Assembly (NCBI GenBank): GCA_964546435.1
Contig: CAZJKJ010000001.1
Span: 62,001-126,000, forward strand
DNA: 64,000 bases
Reading direction: 5' to 3'
Origin: CAYNST01 sp964546435
Lineage (GTDB): Bacteria; Pseudomonadota; Gammaproteobacteria; Pseudomonadales; Cellvibrionaceae
Numbering within the stretch: position 1 is the stretch's first letter; every line of letters begins with the position of its first letter. Below are positions 34,446-43,765 of the stretch, one piece after another. The translations under genes were made by a program, and so were the position numbers. The notes under the pieces are model-generated. The model was not told where the DNA came from and did no database searches. It saw nothing but the letters and a program-made list of their open reading frames with translations.

Positions 34446-37042
34446 GGGTTGGACATGTCAGTCACCACCAGCGGCTTTGCTGCCAGCGGCGCAGCCACTG
34501 GCGTCTTGATCAGCCATGGCGCAAAGACCGCGATCACAAACAATGACATAAGACCGCTTATAGCAAGCGAGGCAGACACCAGCGCACCCAAATGCACCAC
34601 AGGTTCATACTCCGCCAGCAATAGCGACAAAAAGCCCAGGGAAAAGACAAGAACGTTAAACATGATCGACTTGCCGGAACTGCGCACAGCCTGAATTATT
34701 GCATCATCCAACGGCAATTCAAGAACGTCGAGACCGTGGCGTATTCGCAGGTTGAAGTGCACCGCGTAATCCACTATCCCCACAACCAGAAAGGCTATGA
34801 TGGCCGTACCTATGTTCAGATCGATACCAGCCAATGGCATCATCCCGTAGAAAAAGACGAGTGTTACCGCCAACGGTAACGTCGTCATCAATGCGCTACG
34901 CAGTGATTTCATCCAGATCGCAACCACGACAAACACTGCGAACAAGGCCAGCAATGTGCTCTGCACCTGACCGTTGAGAATTTCATCAAGAACACCGGTC
35001 CAGATTACCGGTGTGCCCGCGAGCGTTACGGTCAGATACTCCGGCTTGTTCTCGGCCAACCAGTCATTGAGCGTAGCCAGGAGAGCCTGGTATTGCGTCG
35101 CACGGGTGGTGTTCATGGTGAATAACACTGCCGTTTTGGAAAAATCACTGTTCAATACGTTGGTAAGATCAGCACCGCCACCGTTTTCATAAAGCACAAT
35201 TGACTGACGCACGATGTCATCACCGCGGACGGTTTCAGTCGTCACGTCACCGTTCTCGTCACGATCGCTAAAAATTTCCTCTGCGTCAGGTACGCGGTTG
35301 TAGGCGGGATTCATGTCATTCATAACATAGAAAATCCGCTTTATATAGGTTGCGAGTGAGTAGGTATAGGTCACGTTTTCCTGGGTCAGCAGAAATTTGT
35401 CCAGCTCGTCGATAAACTTCACTGTCTCTACCGAGAAAATTTCACTGTCTGATTGCGCTTCAAACATAATCCAGCCCGGGCTGGTACCCGCTACATGGGA
35501 ATTCACGAAGTCGTCCGATATTCGATACTGGTTGTCTGGTTTGAAATACTCCGCACCTGCATCTTCGATATTGATTCTGCTTGCGCTGGCTGCCGCACCT
35601 GCAAGTAATATAAAAAACCCGGCCATAGCCAGGCGACGATGCTGCAATAGACCTGACATAACACGGGCAAGAAACTCTGCCAGTCGGTCTGGACGTACCC
35701 GTTCCTTTTCACTGACGGGCTTTTTAGTCGCCCAGATGCTCAACCAGGCAGGAATCAGAAGCAGTGAGATGATCTGCGCTGTTACCAATCCTGCCGCCAT
35801 GTAAATTCCGAAGTTGCGAATGCCCTCAATATCGGTTGCGGACGACACAAGAAATGCGACCACGGTCGTAACTGTGGTCAAGAGAACCGGCGACACCATC
35901 ACTCTCATCGTGTTGTCCACCGCTGCCCGGTTATCGATACCCGATTTTTTCTCTGAAAAGTATTCCGCCATGATATGGATGGCATCGGCGCCGCAAATGG
36001 TAATGAGAAATACCGGCAACACGCTGGTGATCAAATCCAGCGGAGTGCCGAACAGTGCCATCATCCCGAGTGTCCAGATACTGCACATAATTACATTTAT
36101 CAGCGGCAACGCAATGCCTAAAGGCTTTCTGAAAAATGCGATTAGAATGATCGCCACGATCAGGATAACCAGGGGAAACAGGACGGCCATTTCCTTATCA
36201 ATCAGGCGTTTTTGCTCCGCGAAAAAAATCGGTACGCCGGCTATATGAATCTGATCCGTAAATTCCGGATGTCCTTGCTGATAATCCGCAACAATTTTTG
36301 AGAAAGCTCCGTAGGCACGTAACTGGCCTTCTGCATCATCCTGCTTTATACCCAGTTCGACGACAGTCAGCGCAACCTTTCCGTCCTCGGAAATGACGCC
36401 GTTCAACAGCATTTCGTTTTCCATAACTTCCCGGCGTACCGCGTCCGGATCTACCTCGAAACTGTTCACGCTCGGTCTCGCGACGAGCGTGCCCTGTTCA
36501 TCAATAAATATGTTTTCACTCGCCGCTATGCCGGCCAGTTCCTCTATTGGATTCAGCCTGTGCGGAAGAAATCTAAAAAAGCTCGATTCCGCTCGCTGCA
36601 AAGGCAGGGTACTCGCAACTTGTAACAGGCGCTGAGCGTCAAAAAAATCGCTTTGTTGAAAACCGTCGGCCAGTATGGCGTTGCCGATTTCCCCCAGCGC
36701 GGGGTACTTCTTTATCAAGGCTTCCAGCTGTCGCTGATCACTGTCGTTGGTCAATATCATGGTGCGCGATGTTTGTGCAAAGTGAAACGCAGCGTGCAGA
36801 GACTCACGATTGAACACATCAATCTCGTTTACCTGAGCAATGAGAACCGCGTCAAATGTGCCGGTGAACATCGATTGCATGTCGATAATCGATTTCCGTG
36901 CGGGATGACTCTCTGGCAACAGGTATGGATTGCTATCCGCAGTTAATCCTCCCAGCGCATAGATAAAGAACCCTGTTAGTATCGCGAGCCCGGCGAGGAT
37001 CAGCTTTGCGAATTTGTGGACAAAATTCAGGTACCTGCTCAT
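34436..37042 (-). CDS. RND/MMPL-family exporter
   Basis: 868 residues with the duplicated RND layout: one N-terminal helix (KLILAGLAILTGFFIYALG), a large periplasmic loop, then five or six helices (VLFPLVILIVAIILIAFF onward), and the same order again in the second half (from SGLLQHRRLAMAGFFILLAG). It resembles MMPL/HpnN-type lipid exporters rather than drug pumps, and no membrane-fusion partner is nearby. It is the last gene of the 11-gene operon, 12 nt after the LolA-like gene, so it probably lifts the operon's lipid product from the inner membrane. The stop codon lies inside the IS5 remnant, so the last residues may be altered. Confidence 0.88.
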   Translation of the reverse strand: MSRYLNFVHKFAKLILAGLAILTGFFIYALGGLTADSNPYLLPESHPARKSIIDMQSMFTGTFDAVLIAQVNEIDVFNRESLHAAFHFAQTSRTMILTNDSDQRQLEALIKKYPALGEIGNAILADGFQQSDFFDAQRLLQVASTLPLQRAESSFFRFLPHRLNPIEELAGIAASENIFIDEQGTLVARPSVNSFEVDPDAVRREVMENEMLLNGVISEDGKVALTVVELGIKQDDAEGQLRAYGAFSKIVADYQQGHPEFTDQIHIAGVPIFFAEQKRLIDKEMAVLFPLVILIVAIILIAFFRKPLGIALPLINVIMCSIWTLGMMALFGTPLDLITSVLPVFLITICGADAIHIMAEYFSEKKSGIDNRAAVDNTMRVMVSPVLLTTVTTVVAFLVSSATDIEGIRNFGIYMAAGLVTAQIISLLLIPAWLSIWATKKPVSEKERVRPDRLAEFLARVMSGLLQHRRLAMAGFFILLAGAAASASRINIEDAGAEYFKPDNQYRISDDFVNSHVAGTSPGWIMFEAQSDSEIFSVETVKFIDELDKFLLTQENVTYTYSLATYIKRIFYVMNDMNPAYNRVPDAEEIFSDRDENGDVTTETVRGDDIVRQSIVLYENGGGADLTNVLNSDFSKTAVLFTMNTTRATQYQALLATLNDWLAENKPEYLTVTLAGTPVIWTGVLDEILNGQVQSTLLALFAVFVVVAIWMKSLRSALMTTLPLAVTLVFFYGMMPLAGIDLNIGTAIIAFLVVGIVDYAVHFNLRIRHGLDVLELPLDDAIIQAVRSSGKSIMFNVLVFSLGFLSLLLAEYEPVVHLGALVSASLAISGLMSLFVIAVFAPWLIKTPVAAPLAAKPLVVTDMSNPIA

Positions 37043-37054
37043 AACCGTTATTCC

Positions 37055-37921
37055 TTATTTTATTAATATTTTTCCGGATTTCAGCGCGGTCTTCAGCGCA
37101 GGGAGCGCAAACAATGCCTCATCGATCCCGACGTTGTATTTTACCTTCGAGAATATCAAGCGAGACTTGTCTCCCGAGACATGGTTAACCGCCTCGCTCG
37201 TCAGGACTGTCCATACTCCGTCGATTTCATCTACATCCAGGGCAGTAATGGTTTTAAAGGCGATACCCTTTACGTCAAAATAGGTCTCCCGCAACAGAAT
37301 ATTCCGTTCCTTGTCGACCCAGACAATGCCTTTGTGGTAGCCGGTTTTGCGGATGATCGCATCGGAAGCCGGTGTCCGCTCGATCTTATAGGAGGGACGC
37401 CCGCCAACCTCTTCCTCTCCAGCCAGTGTCTGCCGATAATCCCCGACACGCACCTTATCCAGATCAATGTATGCATATTCACTCCCCATAAACGCACCGC
37501 GTTTATCACTGGCCGACACTCTGCGGTTTTGCCTGAACGCCGGGAGATACATCCACTGGTCGGCCTCCTGCTGTTTGCTTTCCTCGTAATTGATCGTCTG
37601 GAAACCCACGCCCTTGACGTCGGCGGGACTGGTAAAATAAATCGCCATTGCTGAATCCTGGCCCTGGTCTTTTTGCAGGTAATACATTTCCCGTTTGCGA
37701 ATCTTGCCTTTGCTGTCTTCCAGCTCCATCACGACCTCGGAGTAGATATCTTTGCCGTCATCACGGTCCCTGACCTGCTCCAGAATCTTGTCGGCAGTCG
37801 GAGGCGATGTCTTTGCGAAGTCGGCGGCGAGGGCGCCGGTCATCGAGAGTATGAGAGGGGCAAGCAACAGCGGACGCGCGCACCGAGACGAAATTCTCTT
37901 CATGGCAGAAGTTCTCTTCAT
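37055..37921 (-). CDS. LolA-like outer-membrane lipoprotein-sorting protein
   Basis: 288 residues with a signal peptide (ending ALAADF). The body, with EVVMELEDSKGKIRKREMYY, WMYLPAFRQNRRVSASDKRG, SEYAYIDL and YKIERTP, is the LolA-like family often annotated outer membrane lipoprotein-sorting protein. Such periplasmic proteins carry a lipid in a beta-sheet half-barrel. The likely start is ATG 37921, which overlaps the upstream gene's stop by 4 nt; a second ATG at 37903 is possible. Between an RND pump and an outer-membrane barrel it probably shuttles the lipid across the periplasm. Confidence 0.87.
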   Translation of the reverse strand: MKRTSAMKRISSRCARPLLLAPLILSMTGALAADFAKTSPPTADKILEQVRDRDDGKDIYSEVVMELEDSKGKIRKREMYYLQKDQGQDSAMAIYFTSPADVKGVGFQTINYEESKQQEADQWMYLPAFRQNRRVSASDKRGAFMGSEYAYIDLDKVRVGDYRQTLAGEEEVGGRPSYKIERTPASDAIIRKTGYHKGIVWVDKERNILLRETYFDVKGIAFKTITALDVDEIDGVWTVLTSEAVNHVSGDKSRLIFSKVKYNVGIDEALFALPALKTALKSGKILIK

Positions 37922-39132
37922 GGCAATAGGTATCCAATAGTCATTTTGATTCGGTCGGAGTCTGCGAACTGCCCCATAAGGCTGCCGCGCTCCCCGGATA
38001 ATAGGTCCAGTGCAAGTTCGACCTTTAAATGGTCGCTCAGGCTGTACGTGCTCTGGATCTGAAAGAGTGAATCCTCACCATGCGCCAGGAATTGTGCATG
38101 ACTGATGCGGGCTTCGAGTTTGCCGTCGAGGATGATCCCCTGCAATGAGAGCGTCATGAGCGGGTTGTCCTCTGTCTGGGTAAAATCAGCTTGCCAGTCG
38201 TGCGTCAGACGATCGTTGTACTGAAAGGTCACCATCCAGTCCCGGATGAGGTAATCCCATCCGATCAGCCAGTTCGAAACATCACTTGTCGCGATGCTGC
38301 TGGCCGTGTTCATCGACATCCCCAGATTTCGCGCAACCTCTGCGCGAATAACGTGTCCGCCCAGTGCAAAACTGGTCGAGGCGCCCAGCATGTCGTAGCG
38401 GTGGAATTCCTCCTGCAAAACAAAGCTGTTCTCCGCCTGCATCACCAGCCGGTATACGGGATTGTCATCATAGCTGCGCAGTGCAACGGCGCTGAAATCA
38501 AAACGGCCGAACTGGCGTGATACCCGTAACCCCGCTTCATCGCCCAGACTATCCGTGTCAGCTTCAATTACCGGCATTGCCGCTACAACCGGATCACGAC
38601 TGAACAAGGAAAATTCTGCTCCCTGCGCTGCCTGACGGTTTTCGCGGAATTCAGGGATGTATAAAATCTCGAGTTCCCAGTCGCTGATGTAGCCATTTAC
38701 CTTCAGCATGGGAATCGCAAGCCGGCGTTCGCTCAATTCGGGCAATATGAATTCACGCAGATCCTCCGGATTGACCTGATCTATGACCCGCAGCTCGTCG
38801 GCCCGCCCCCAGACAACCTGCTGCCATCCCAGAGCGAAATCCCATCCGTACATGCTGGTTCCGACATACAGGTCGCGCCAGTCGAAATGGTCGGTGCGCT
38901 CACCGTCACTGGCGATTGCGTCCCAGCTGTCTTCCCGATACCGTGCAGCCGCAACCCAATAAAATTTATCGTAGTGGTCTTCAGCCCCCAGACGGACGGT
39001 GAATTCCGAATGATCCGAAATCGCCATATCCTGAAGATTTCTGGAGACGCCGGCATCGATACGGCCTTGCAGATCCAGAGCCTGCGCGGATTGCACGACG
39101 CATATCATCCACACAAACCTCAGGCTCCGCAC
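37918..39132 (-). CDS. DUF1302-like outer-membrane beta-barrel
   Basis: 404 residues with a signal peptide (ending SAQALD) and many alternating amphipathic strands ending in an aliphatic C-terminus. The stretch GWQQVVWGRADELRVIDQV followed by NPEDLREFI is characteristic of DUF1302/porin-like proteins. DUF1302 proteins commonly sit with RND pumps and LolA- or DUF1329-like proteins. It overlaps the SDR gene upstream by 13 nt and the LolA-like gene downstream by 4 nt. It is the probable outer-membrane end of the lipid export path; an alginate-export-type barrel is the alternative reading. Confidence 0.8.
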   Translation of the reverse strand: MRSLRFVWMICVVQSAQALDLQGRIDAGVSRNLQDMAISDHSEFTVRLGAEDHYDKFYWVAAARYREDSWDAIASDGERTDHFDWRDLYVGTSMYGWDFALGWQQVVWGRADELRVIDQVNPEDLREFILPELSERRLAIPMLKVNGYISDWELEILYIPEFRENRQAAQGAEFSLFSRDPVVAAMPVIEADTDSLGDEAGLRVSRQFGRFDFSAVALRSYDDNPVYRLVMQAENSFVLQEEFHRYDMLGASTSFALGGHVIRAEVARNLGMSMNTASSIATSDVSNWLIGWDYLIRDWMVTFQYNDRLTHDWQADFTQTEDNPLMTLSLQGIILDGKLEARISHAQFLAHGEDSLFQIQSTYSLSDHLKVELALDLLSGERGSLMGQFADSDRIKMTIGYLLP

Positions 39133-39866
39133 AGGCTGCCTCCGTCTACTACCCAGCTTTGCGCGGTAATTCCGGCGGCTTGATCGCTGGCAAGAAAAGC
39201 CACGACGCTGGCCACCTCCCCGGAATCGATCAAGCGCCGCAGGGGTATCCGCTTTCGCGCCTGCCTTATAACATTCCTCAAATCCGAGCCAATGGAATCG
39301 GCGCGATGCTGCAGCTCATCACGCAACATCGGTGTGTCAACCCAGCCGGGCAAAACCGCATTTACCGTAGTTCCTTGCGGTGCCAGATCAAGCGCAAGCG
39401 CTTTGGTAAATCCGATTAGCCCGTGCTTTGAGGCGCAGTAGGCGGTATTACGGGTGCCGCCAACCTTCCCCAGAACGGACGCAATATTTATGACGCGGCC
39501 ATTAGGGGCAAGAAAAGGCAGCACACCGCTGGTTATATAGAACGCGCCGCTGAGATTAACGCCGATGACGCGATTCCAGAGTTTACGGTCAGCCGGATCA
39601 TTCTCGTCAGAAATGCCCGCACTGTTTACCAATATGTGCACCTGCCCAAATCTGCTTATGACGGGCAGCAAATCGGCGTCAATGTCCGCTGCATTGCTTA
39701 CATCGAGACAGACGCAGGTGTGTTCGATCTGCAGTGAGGCGCTGAGTGATTCCAGGCGTTCTTCATTTTTATCAATGGCGATGACATGATCCACCGCATG
39801 TTGCAGTTGTGCAGTTATCGCTTCGCCTATGCCACTGGCTGCGCCAGTAATGACCAATACTTTCAT
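39120..39866 (-). CDS. Short-chain dehydrogenase/reductase
   Basis: 248 residues from the ATG at 39866 (AAGGGA about 6 nt upstream); an ATG at 39890 overlapping the fabG stop is the alternative. The cofactor motif TGAASGIGEAI, NSAG, and the catalytic YCASKHG (Tyr-x3-Lys) are intact. It resembles 3-oxoacyl-ACP reductases and 3-hydroxyacyl dehydrogenases. As a second SDR after fabG, it may reduce a different chain intermediate or the released aldehyde. Confidence 0.88.
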   Translation of the reverse strand: MKVLVITGAASGIGEAITAQLQHAVDHVIAIDKNEERLESLSASLQIEHTCVCLDVSNAADIDADLLPVISRFGQVHILVNSAGISDENDPADRKLWNRVIGVNLSGAFYITSGVLPFLAPNGRVINIASVLGKVGGTRNTAYCASKHGLIGFTKALALDLAPQGTTVNAVLPGWVDTPMLRDELQHRADSIGSDLRNVIRQARKRIPLRRLIDSGEVASVVAFLASDQAAGITAQSWVVDGGSLCGA

Positions 39867-39889
39867 TGCATTTTCCCTTTGCCCAAACA

Positions 39890-40630
39890 TCAGGCCATCT
39901 TCAGCCCGCCATTAACGTGCAGTATTTCGCCGGTTATATACGCTGCTTCATCACTGGCCAGATAGGCGACCGCGCCGGCGATTTCATCGGGGCGCCCGTA
40001 TCGCTTTGTCAGCAACCGGTTGAATATCTCGACTTCGCCAAGTTCACGCACTTGAGACGACATGTCGGTCGCAATGACTCCCGGTGCAACGGCATTGACC
40101 CGAATATTTCTGGGCGCCAGCTCGACCGCCATCGCTTTAGTAAACGATTCAAGACCTCCTTTTGAAGCGGCATAATTGGACTGCCCTTTGCCCGGCCGTG
40201 TCGCAGAAACTGACGAAATATTGACAATGCACCCCTGCCTGCGACGCATCATTGGCCGGGACGCGGCTTGTGTGCAGTAGATCGGACCCAGCAAATTCGC
40301 CTGTATTACGGCTTCCAGATCCGAAATATCCATCATGCTTAACAAATTGTCGCGGTTAATACCGGCGTTATTAACGAGAACATCAATTTGTCCAAAGCGG
40401 TCAAGCGTGAAATCAATCAGCATCTGCGCTTCATCCGCGCAACTGACATCGGCTTTGCATTTAACCGCTTTGCCGTTTTTGCTTTCAATTTCGGCCACCA
40501 CTTCCAGTGCAGCCATTTCGTGCCGGGCGTAGTTGACGATCACTTGATAGCCCAACCCGGACAGTCTGATTGCAATTGCTTTGCCTATACCACGGCTCGC
40601 ACCCGTTACAATCGCTATTTTGGGTAACAT
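39890..40630 (-). CDS. fabG: 3-oxoacyl-ACP reductase, FabG type
   Basis: 246 residues with TGASRGIGKAIAI for NADPH binding, VLVNNAGINRD, the catalytic Ser in NISSVSA, YAASKGG, and PGVIATDM. This is a full FabG that reduces the beta-keto group after each condensation. It probably works with the two ketosynthase pairs and the ACP of this operon. It follows the aminotransferase fusion after a 228-nt gap, the largest in the operon, with no gene in it. Confidence 0.92.
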   Translation of the reverse strand: MLPKIAIVTGASRGIGKAIAIRLSGLGYQVIVNYARHEMAALEVVAEIESKNGKAVKCKADVSCADEAQMLIDFTLDRFGQIDVLVNNAGINRDNLLSMMDISDLEAVIQANLLGPIYCTQAASRPMMRRRQGCIVNISSVSATRPGKGQSNYAASKGGLESFTKAMAVELAPRNIRVNAVAPGVIATDMSSQVRELGEVEIFNRLLTKRYGRPDEIAGAVAYLASDEAAYITGEILHVNGGLKMA

Positions 40631-40858
40631 CTATATAGCCTCCATCACCTGGTTTTCCATTGTGCAAGGAAGTCCCTGCCTTCTTTCTCAAAAACATAAG
40701 AAAAAGCACGGATTTTTTTGCTCGTAGTCTCAATCACGCGCGGGATTTCTGGCGACGAATTTTTACATCGCGTTGCAGCGTCTTGCGTAATTGTCGGCAC
40801 GCGTTTTGTTTATAGGATGAAGCGATTTCGGACGCGCTTAATTGCAAGATTCGGAAGG

Positions 40859-43750
40859 TCACAGTGACGCATCCACCTTGATTGCTGCCAGACGGAAGCC
40901 GTGCAGCCGTGCATATTCGGCAATTTCTTTGACCTGACGCTTGGAGATGTCGCCGAAGGAGTAGCACCGGCTATAGCGGTTCATACCGAGAACCACACTC
41001 TCAGCCATACAGGCGTACAGCTCTCCCTCGCTCAGGAACGCGCGCGCGCGCGTATCCAGACTTTCGCCATTGGGCGTCGCTACAATTCCGCCCTGCAGGT
41101 AACGCACGTCTGGCCGGCGCTGCCCAATGTCGGTCACAACGTTGTGCGGCACGGCAATATCGCAGACGATCGCATTGGCCTTGAAGTGCTCGCTGTTCAG
41201 AAAGGCCTCTGGTGCATTGGCCGCGCACAAGACAATTTCACCTTTGCTCACTTCATGCAGACGGGAGGTGACGTGAAAAAATGGATCCTGGCCGAAATGC
41301 GCCACGATTTTTTCTGCGAGCACTCGGCCCGGATCTGGAATGGTCGGGTTGGCTACGACAAAAGACCTGATTTCCGCAATTTCGGCGACGCGCGCGCCGA
41401 TGCCCGAATGAACCAGGTTAGCGAGTATTTCTGCATAGATATCGTCGTAAATTTTGTGTACCGTTTTCCACAAGCGGCGGTCGGAACCCTCTCTCTGGCT
41501 TCCGACCAGGCTTACTTTGGCCACCCTGTCACACAGCGTCGAGGTAAAGGTTGAGGCAATATTGCCGGCGGCCCCTACGACCACGAGATGCGCACTGGCC
41601 AGATCGATCCCGGCTTCGCGCGCGGCCTGTTCGATCGCCTCCAGGCCCATGGCGATGGTCAAGGCATTACCGCTGGTAACGGCTGTGCCCCGTCTGGAGA
41701 GAGACTGCCCGTTATTGGTGACGATGGACGTGTACATCCCGAGCCCGACCACTTCACAACCGTCTTTCCGAGCGGCATTCAGTCGATCCTGTACCGCGTC
41801 CCTGATCGATTCCACGTCGCCCGAGCTCAGGTAATCCGACATTTGCCCGGAATCGACGCACAGCGGGTAGAGAATAAAATCAACGAGAGCACCGGTGGTC
41901 GACTGGATTCGAACCGGAGGAAACGGGGCTGCAGTCCGGTTGACTTCCATCCTGCCCACAAACTCACAGCACTCCTGCTCGGTCAGATCAGCCAGAGAAG
42001 GGTCTACCGCAATGAGGTCGTGCGCCTTGATCAGGTGATTGACGAAACCCACTTTCGTCACTTTCTGACCGGCTGGCGTGGCCTGAAGCCCCAGATGCGT
42101 AGGCGCCGGGTTTGCCGGCCGGAAATCGTTGATTACAGCTCTCAGGGTACTTCTGCGGCAATTAATGGCTGCGGCAACAAATGGCAGAGCGTCGGCGTTT
42201 CGCAGTGCAAGACATAGCTGCTCGAACGACAAAAATATTTTCTGGATATTGTCATCGGCGAGAAACGCCGAAGGTTCAATACGAATGACATTCGACGCAC
42301 TCGCGGGTGCGGAGACACGGATGCCATGCCGGTGCAACAGAAACCCCGCCATCAGGTATCCCAGCGATTTAGAATAGGCGGCCCCGCGAATGATCATCGA
42401 CGGCGACTGGCGCTGATCGTAGAACTCGATACCAAGAAGCAGGCCCCGGCCCCGGACTGACTTGATCAACTCCGGATATTCATTTTGCAACCGAGCGAAT
42501 CCTTCCTGCAGACTGGCGCCCGCCAGCGATATCTGGCGATACAGTGCGCCTTCGTTCTGTTCCAGCAGTTCCAGCGTCTTCAGTGCAATTGTGGAGCTGA
42601 AATCGTCTTCGGCGAAGGTCGAACTGTGAATCAGTGAAAAATTTTCCTCGTACAGTGTCTTCCGGATCGCCGTCGCCGCTATTTTTGCAATTCCGCCTCC
42701 CAGGGACTTTGACAACGCGTAGTAATCACCCGTGAGTTGCAAGTGACTGCTGGCGAGAAAACGCCCACTGCGTCCCATCCCGCTCTGGATTTCATCCACT
42801 ATCAAGGGACACTTCTGCTGGTTGCAAAACCGCTTCAGCGCGAGTGCAAAGTCGCGCTCAAGCAGGTTGATGCCACCCTCCCCTTGTATCGGTTCAATCA
42901 CGACAGCGGTAAACATCGGCAATGGTGTTTCAGTCAAAACGGCAACGCCGTTCCTGACTTTCAGGCCATAGAGATAGCGATCCTTTTGTTGCTCCGCCAA
43001 ACGGCCCAGCTCTGCCTCGTCGCCAGCTCTGACAAACCGGACGTTCAGGCCGAGTGACTTGAACGGCGCGCGGTAGTTTTCTCCATACGTCAGTTGCACA
43101 CTGCCCATCAGCTTACCGTGAAAGGAGTTTTCCAGCGCCACAATGACGGGGGGATGCTGCAGTTGACCTGCATTGAACGCGGTCAAGGCCATGGCCGCAT
43201 GATCGACACCCTGAATCTTTTCGAACATGCCGACCAGCTCAGTTTTGCGGAACAGATCCTCAGGGATTACCAGACCGACGTCGGCAACCGCCAGCCTGAT
43301 TTCATCCAGTTCATCCTCAAGGTTTTCGATAATCTTCTGCAGGCGTAGTACCCGTGCCAGTTCGGCATGCTTCAACGCGACTTCAATGGCTTCGGCACCG
43401 CTATTTGAAAAGGTGGTAATAAAACCTTCCTGCAGCCCGGTCTCGCATTGAAGTATCCCGCTCAACATTTCGGCCAGAGCACCGGATACCCGCCGCTCGG
43501 AAAACTGGGCATGCACCACCCCTTGCCGATCCAGAAATGCCTTGGCCGCATTTACCAGTTCGGGGTGGTTGTGCCCCAGAATCGTAGCGCCGTAGCCGCC
43601 GAGCAGATCCAAAACCGGAACTTCCCTATCCGCTTCATCCCGATAAAAGAGGGTGTCACCTTCGGCACGGCAGTAGGCAACATCCTGCCCAAGTGCTTTG
43701 AGTACCTGTGCAAGCCTGGGCTTCACGAATTGTCCGTAGGGGGTTGGCAT
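40859..43750 (-). CDS. Class III aminotransferase fused to acyl-ACP reductase-like domain
   Basis: 963 residues. Residues about 1-480 are a class III PLP aminotransferase: SNSGAEAIEVALKHA, D319 in IVDEIQSGMGR, and PLP lysine K348 in ALSKSLGGG. An insertion of ~60 residues (about 135-195) that looks coiled-coil interrupts it. From about 560 the protein resembles cyanobacterial long-chain acyl-ACP reductase (AAR): LGMYTSI, GNALTIAMGLEAIEQAA, the nucleotide motif VVVGAAGNIAS, LQGGIV, and YACMAES, where C914 aligns with the catalytic C294 of the Synechococcus enzyme. The two activities in one chain would reduce acyl-ACP to an aldehyde and transaminate it to a primary amine, the logic of TamH in tambjamine synthesis. 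It starts 15 nt after the Asp-type degenerate ketosynthase. The domain call is firm; the exact product is inference. Confidence 0.87.
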   Translation of the reverse strand: MPTPYGQFVKPRLAQVLKALGQDVAYCRAEGDTLFYRDEADREVPVLDLLGGYGATILGHNHPELVNAAKAFLDRQGVVHAQFSERRVSGALAEMLSGILQCETGLQEGFITTFSNSGAEAIEVALKHAELARVLRLQKIIENLEDELDEIRLAVADVGLVIPEDLFRKTELVGMFEKIQGVDHAAMALTAFNAGQLQHPPVIVALENSFHGKLMGSVQLTYGENYRAPFKSLGLNVRFVRAGDEAELGRLAEQQKDRYLYGLKVRNGVAVLTETPLPMFTAVVIEPIQGEGGINLLERDFALALKRFCNQQKCPLIVDEIQSGMGRSGRFLASSHLQLTGDYYALSKSLGGGIAKIAATAIRKTLYEENFSLIHSSTFAEDDFSSTIALKTLELLEQNEGALYRQISLAGASLQEGFARLQNEYPELIKSVRGRGLLLGIEFYDQRQSPSMIIRGAAYSKSLGYLMAGFLLHRHGIRVSAPASASNVIRIEPSAFLADDNIQKIFLSFEQLCLALRNADALPFVAAAINCRRSTLRAVINDFRPANPAPTHLGLQATPAGQKVTKVGFVNHLIKAHDLIAVDPSLADLTEQECCEFVGRMEVNRTAAPFPPVRIQSTTGALVDFILYPLCVDSGQMSDYLSSGDVESIRDAVQDRLNAARKDGCEVVGLGMYTSIVTNNGQSLSRRGTAVTSGNALTIAMGLEAIEQAAREAGIDLASAHLVVVGAAGNIASTFTSTLCDRVAKVSLVGSQREGSDRRLWKTVHKIYDDIYAEILANLVHSGIGARVAEIAEIRSFVVANPTIPDPGRVLAEKIVAHFGQDPFFHVTSRLHEVSKGEIVLCAANAPEAFLNSEHFKANAIVCDIAVPHNVVTDIGQRRPDVRYLQGGIVATPNGESLDTRARAFLSEGELYACMAESVVLGMNRYSRCYSFGDISKRQVKEIAEYARLHGFRLAAIKVDASL

Positions 43751-43765
43751 CGGGCGGGTTCCGTA

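Noticed and set aside
40631..40858. Hidden dehydratase (FabZ-like) in the operon gap
   Set aside because: Only 228 bp, too short for a hotdog-fold dehydratase, and no HxxxG-type motif in any frame.
40859..42300. Separate gene for the C-terminal reductase of the fusion
   Set aside because: The frame is continuous with the aminotransferase, with no internal start carrying a good ribosome site, so it is one fused protein.
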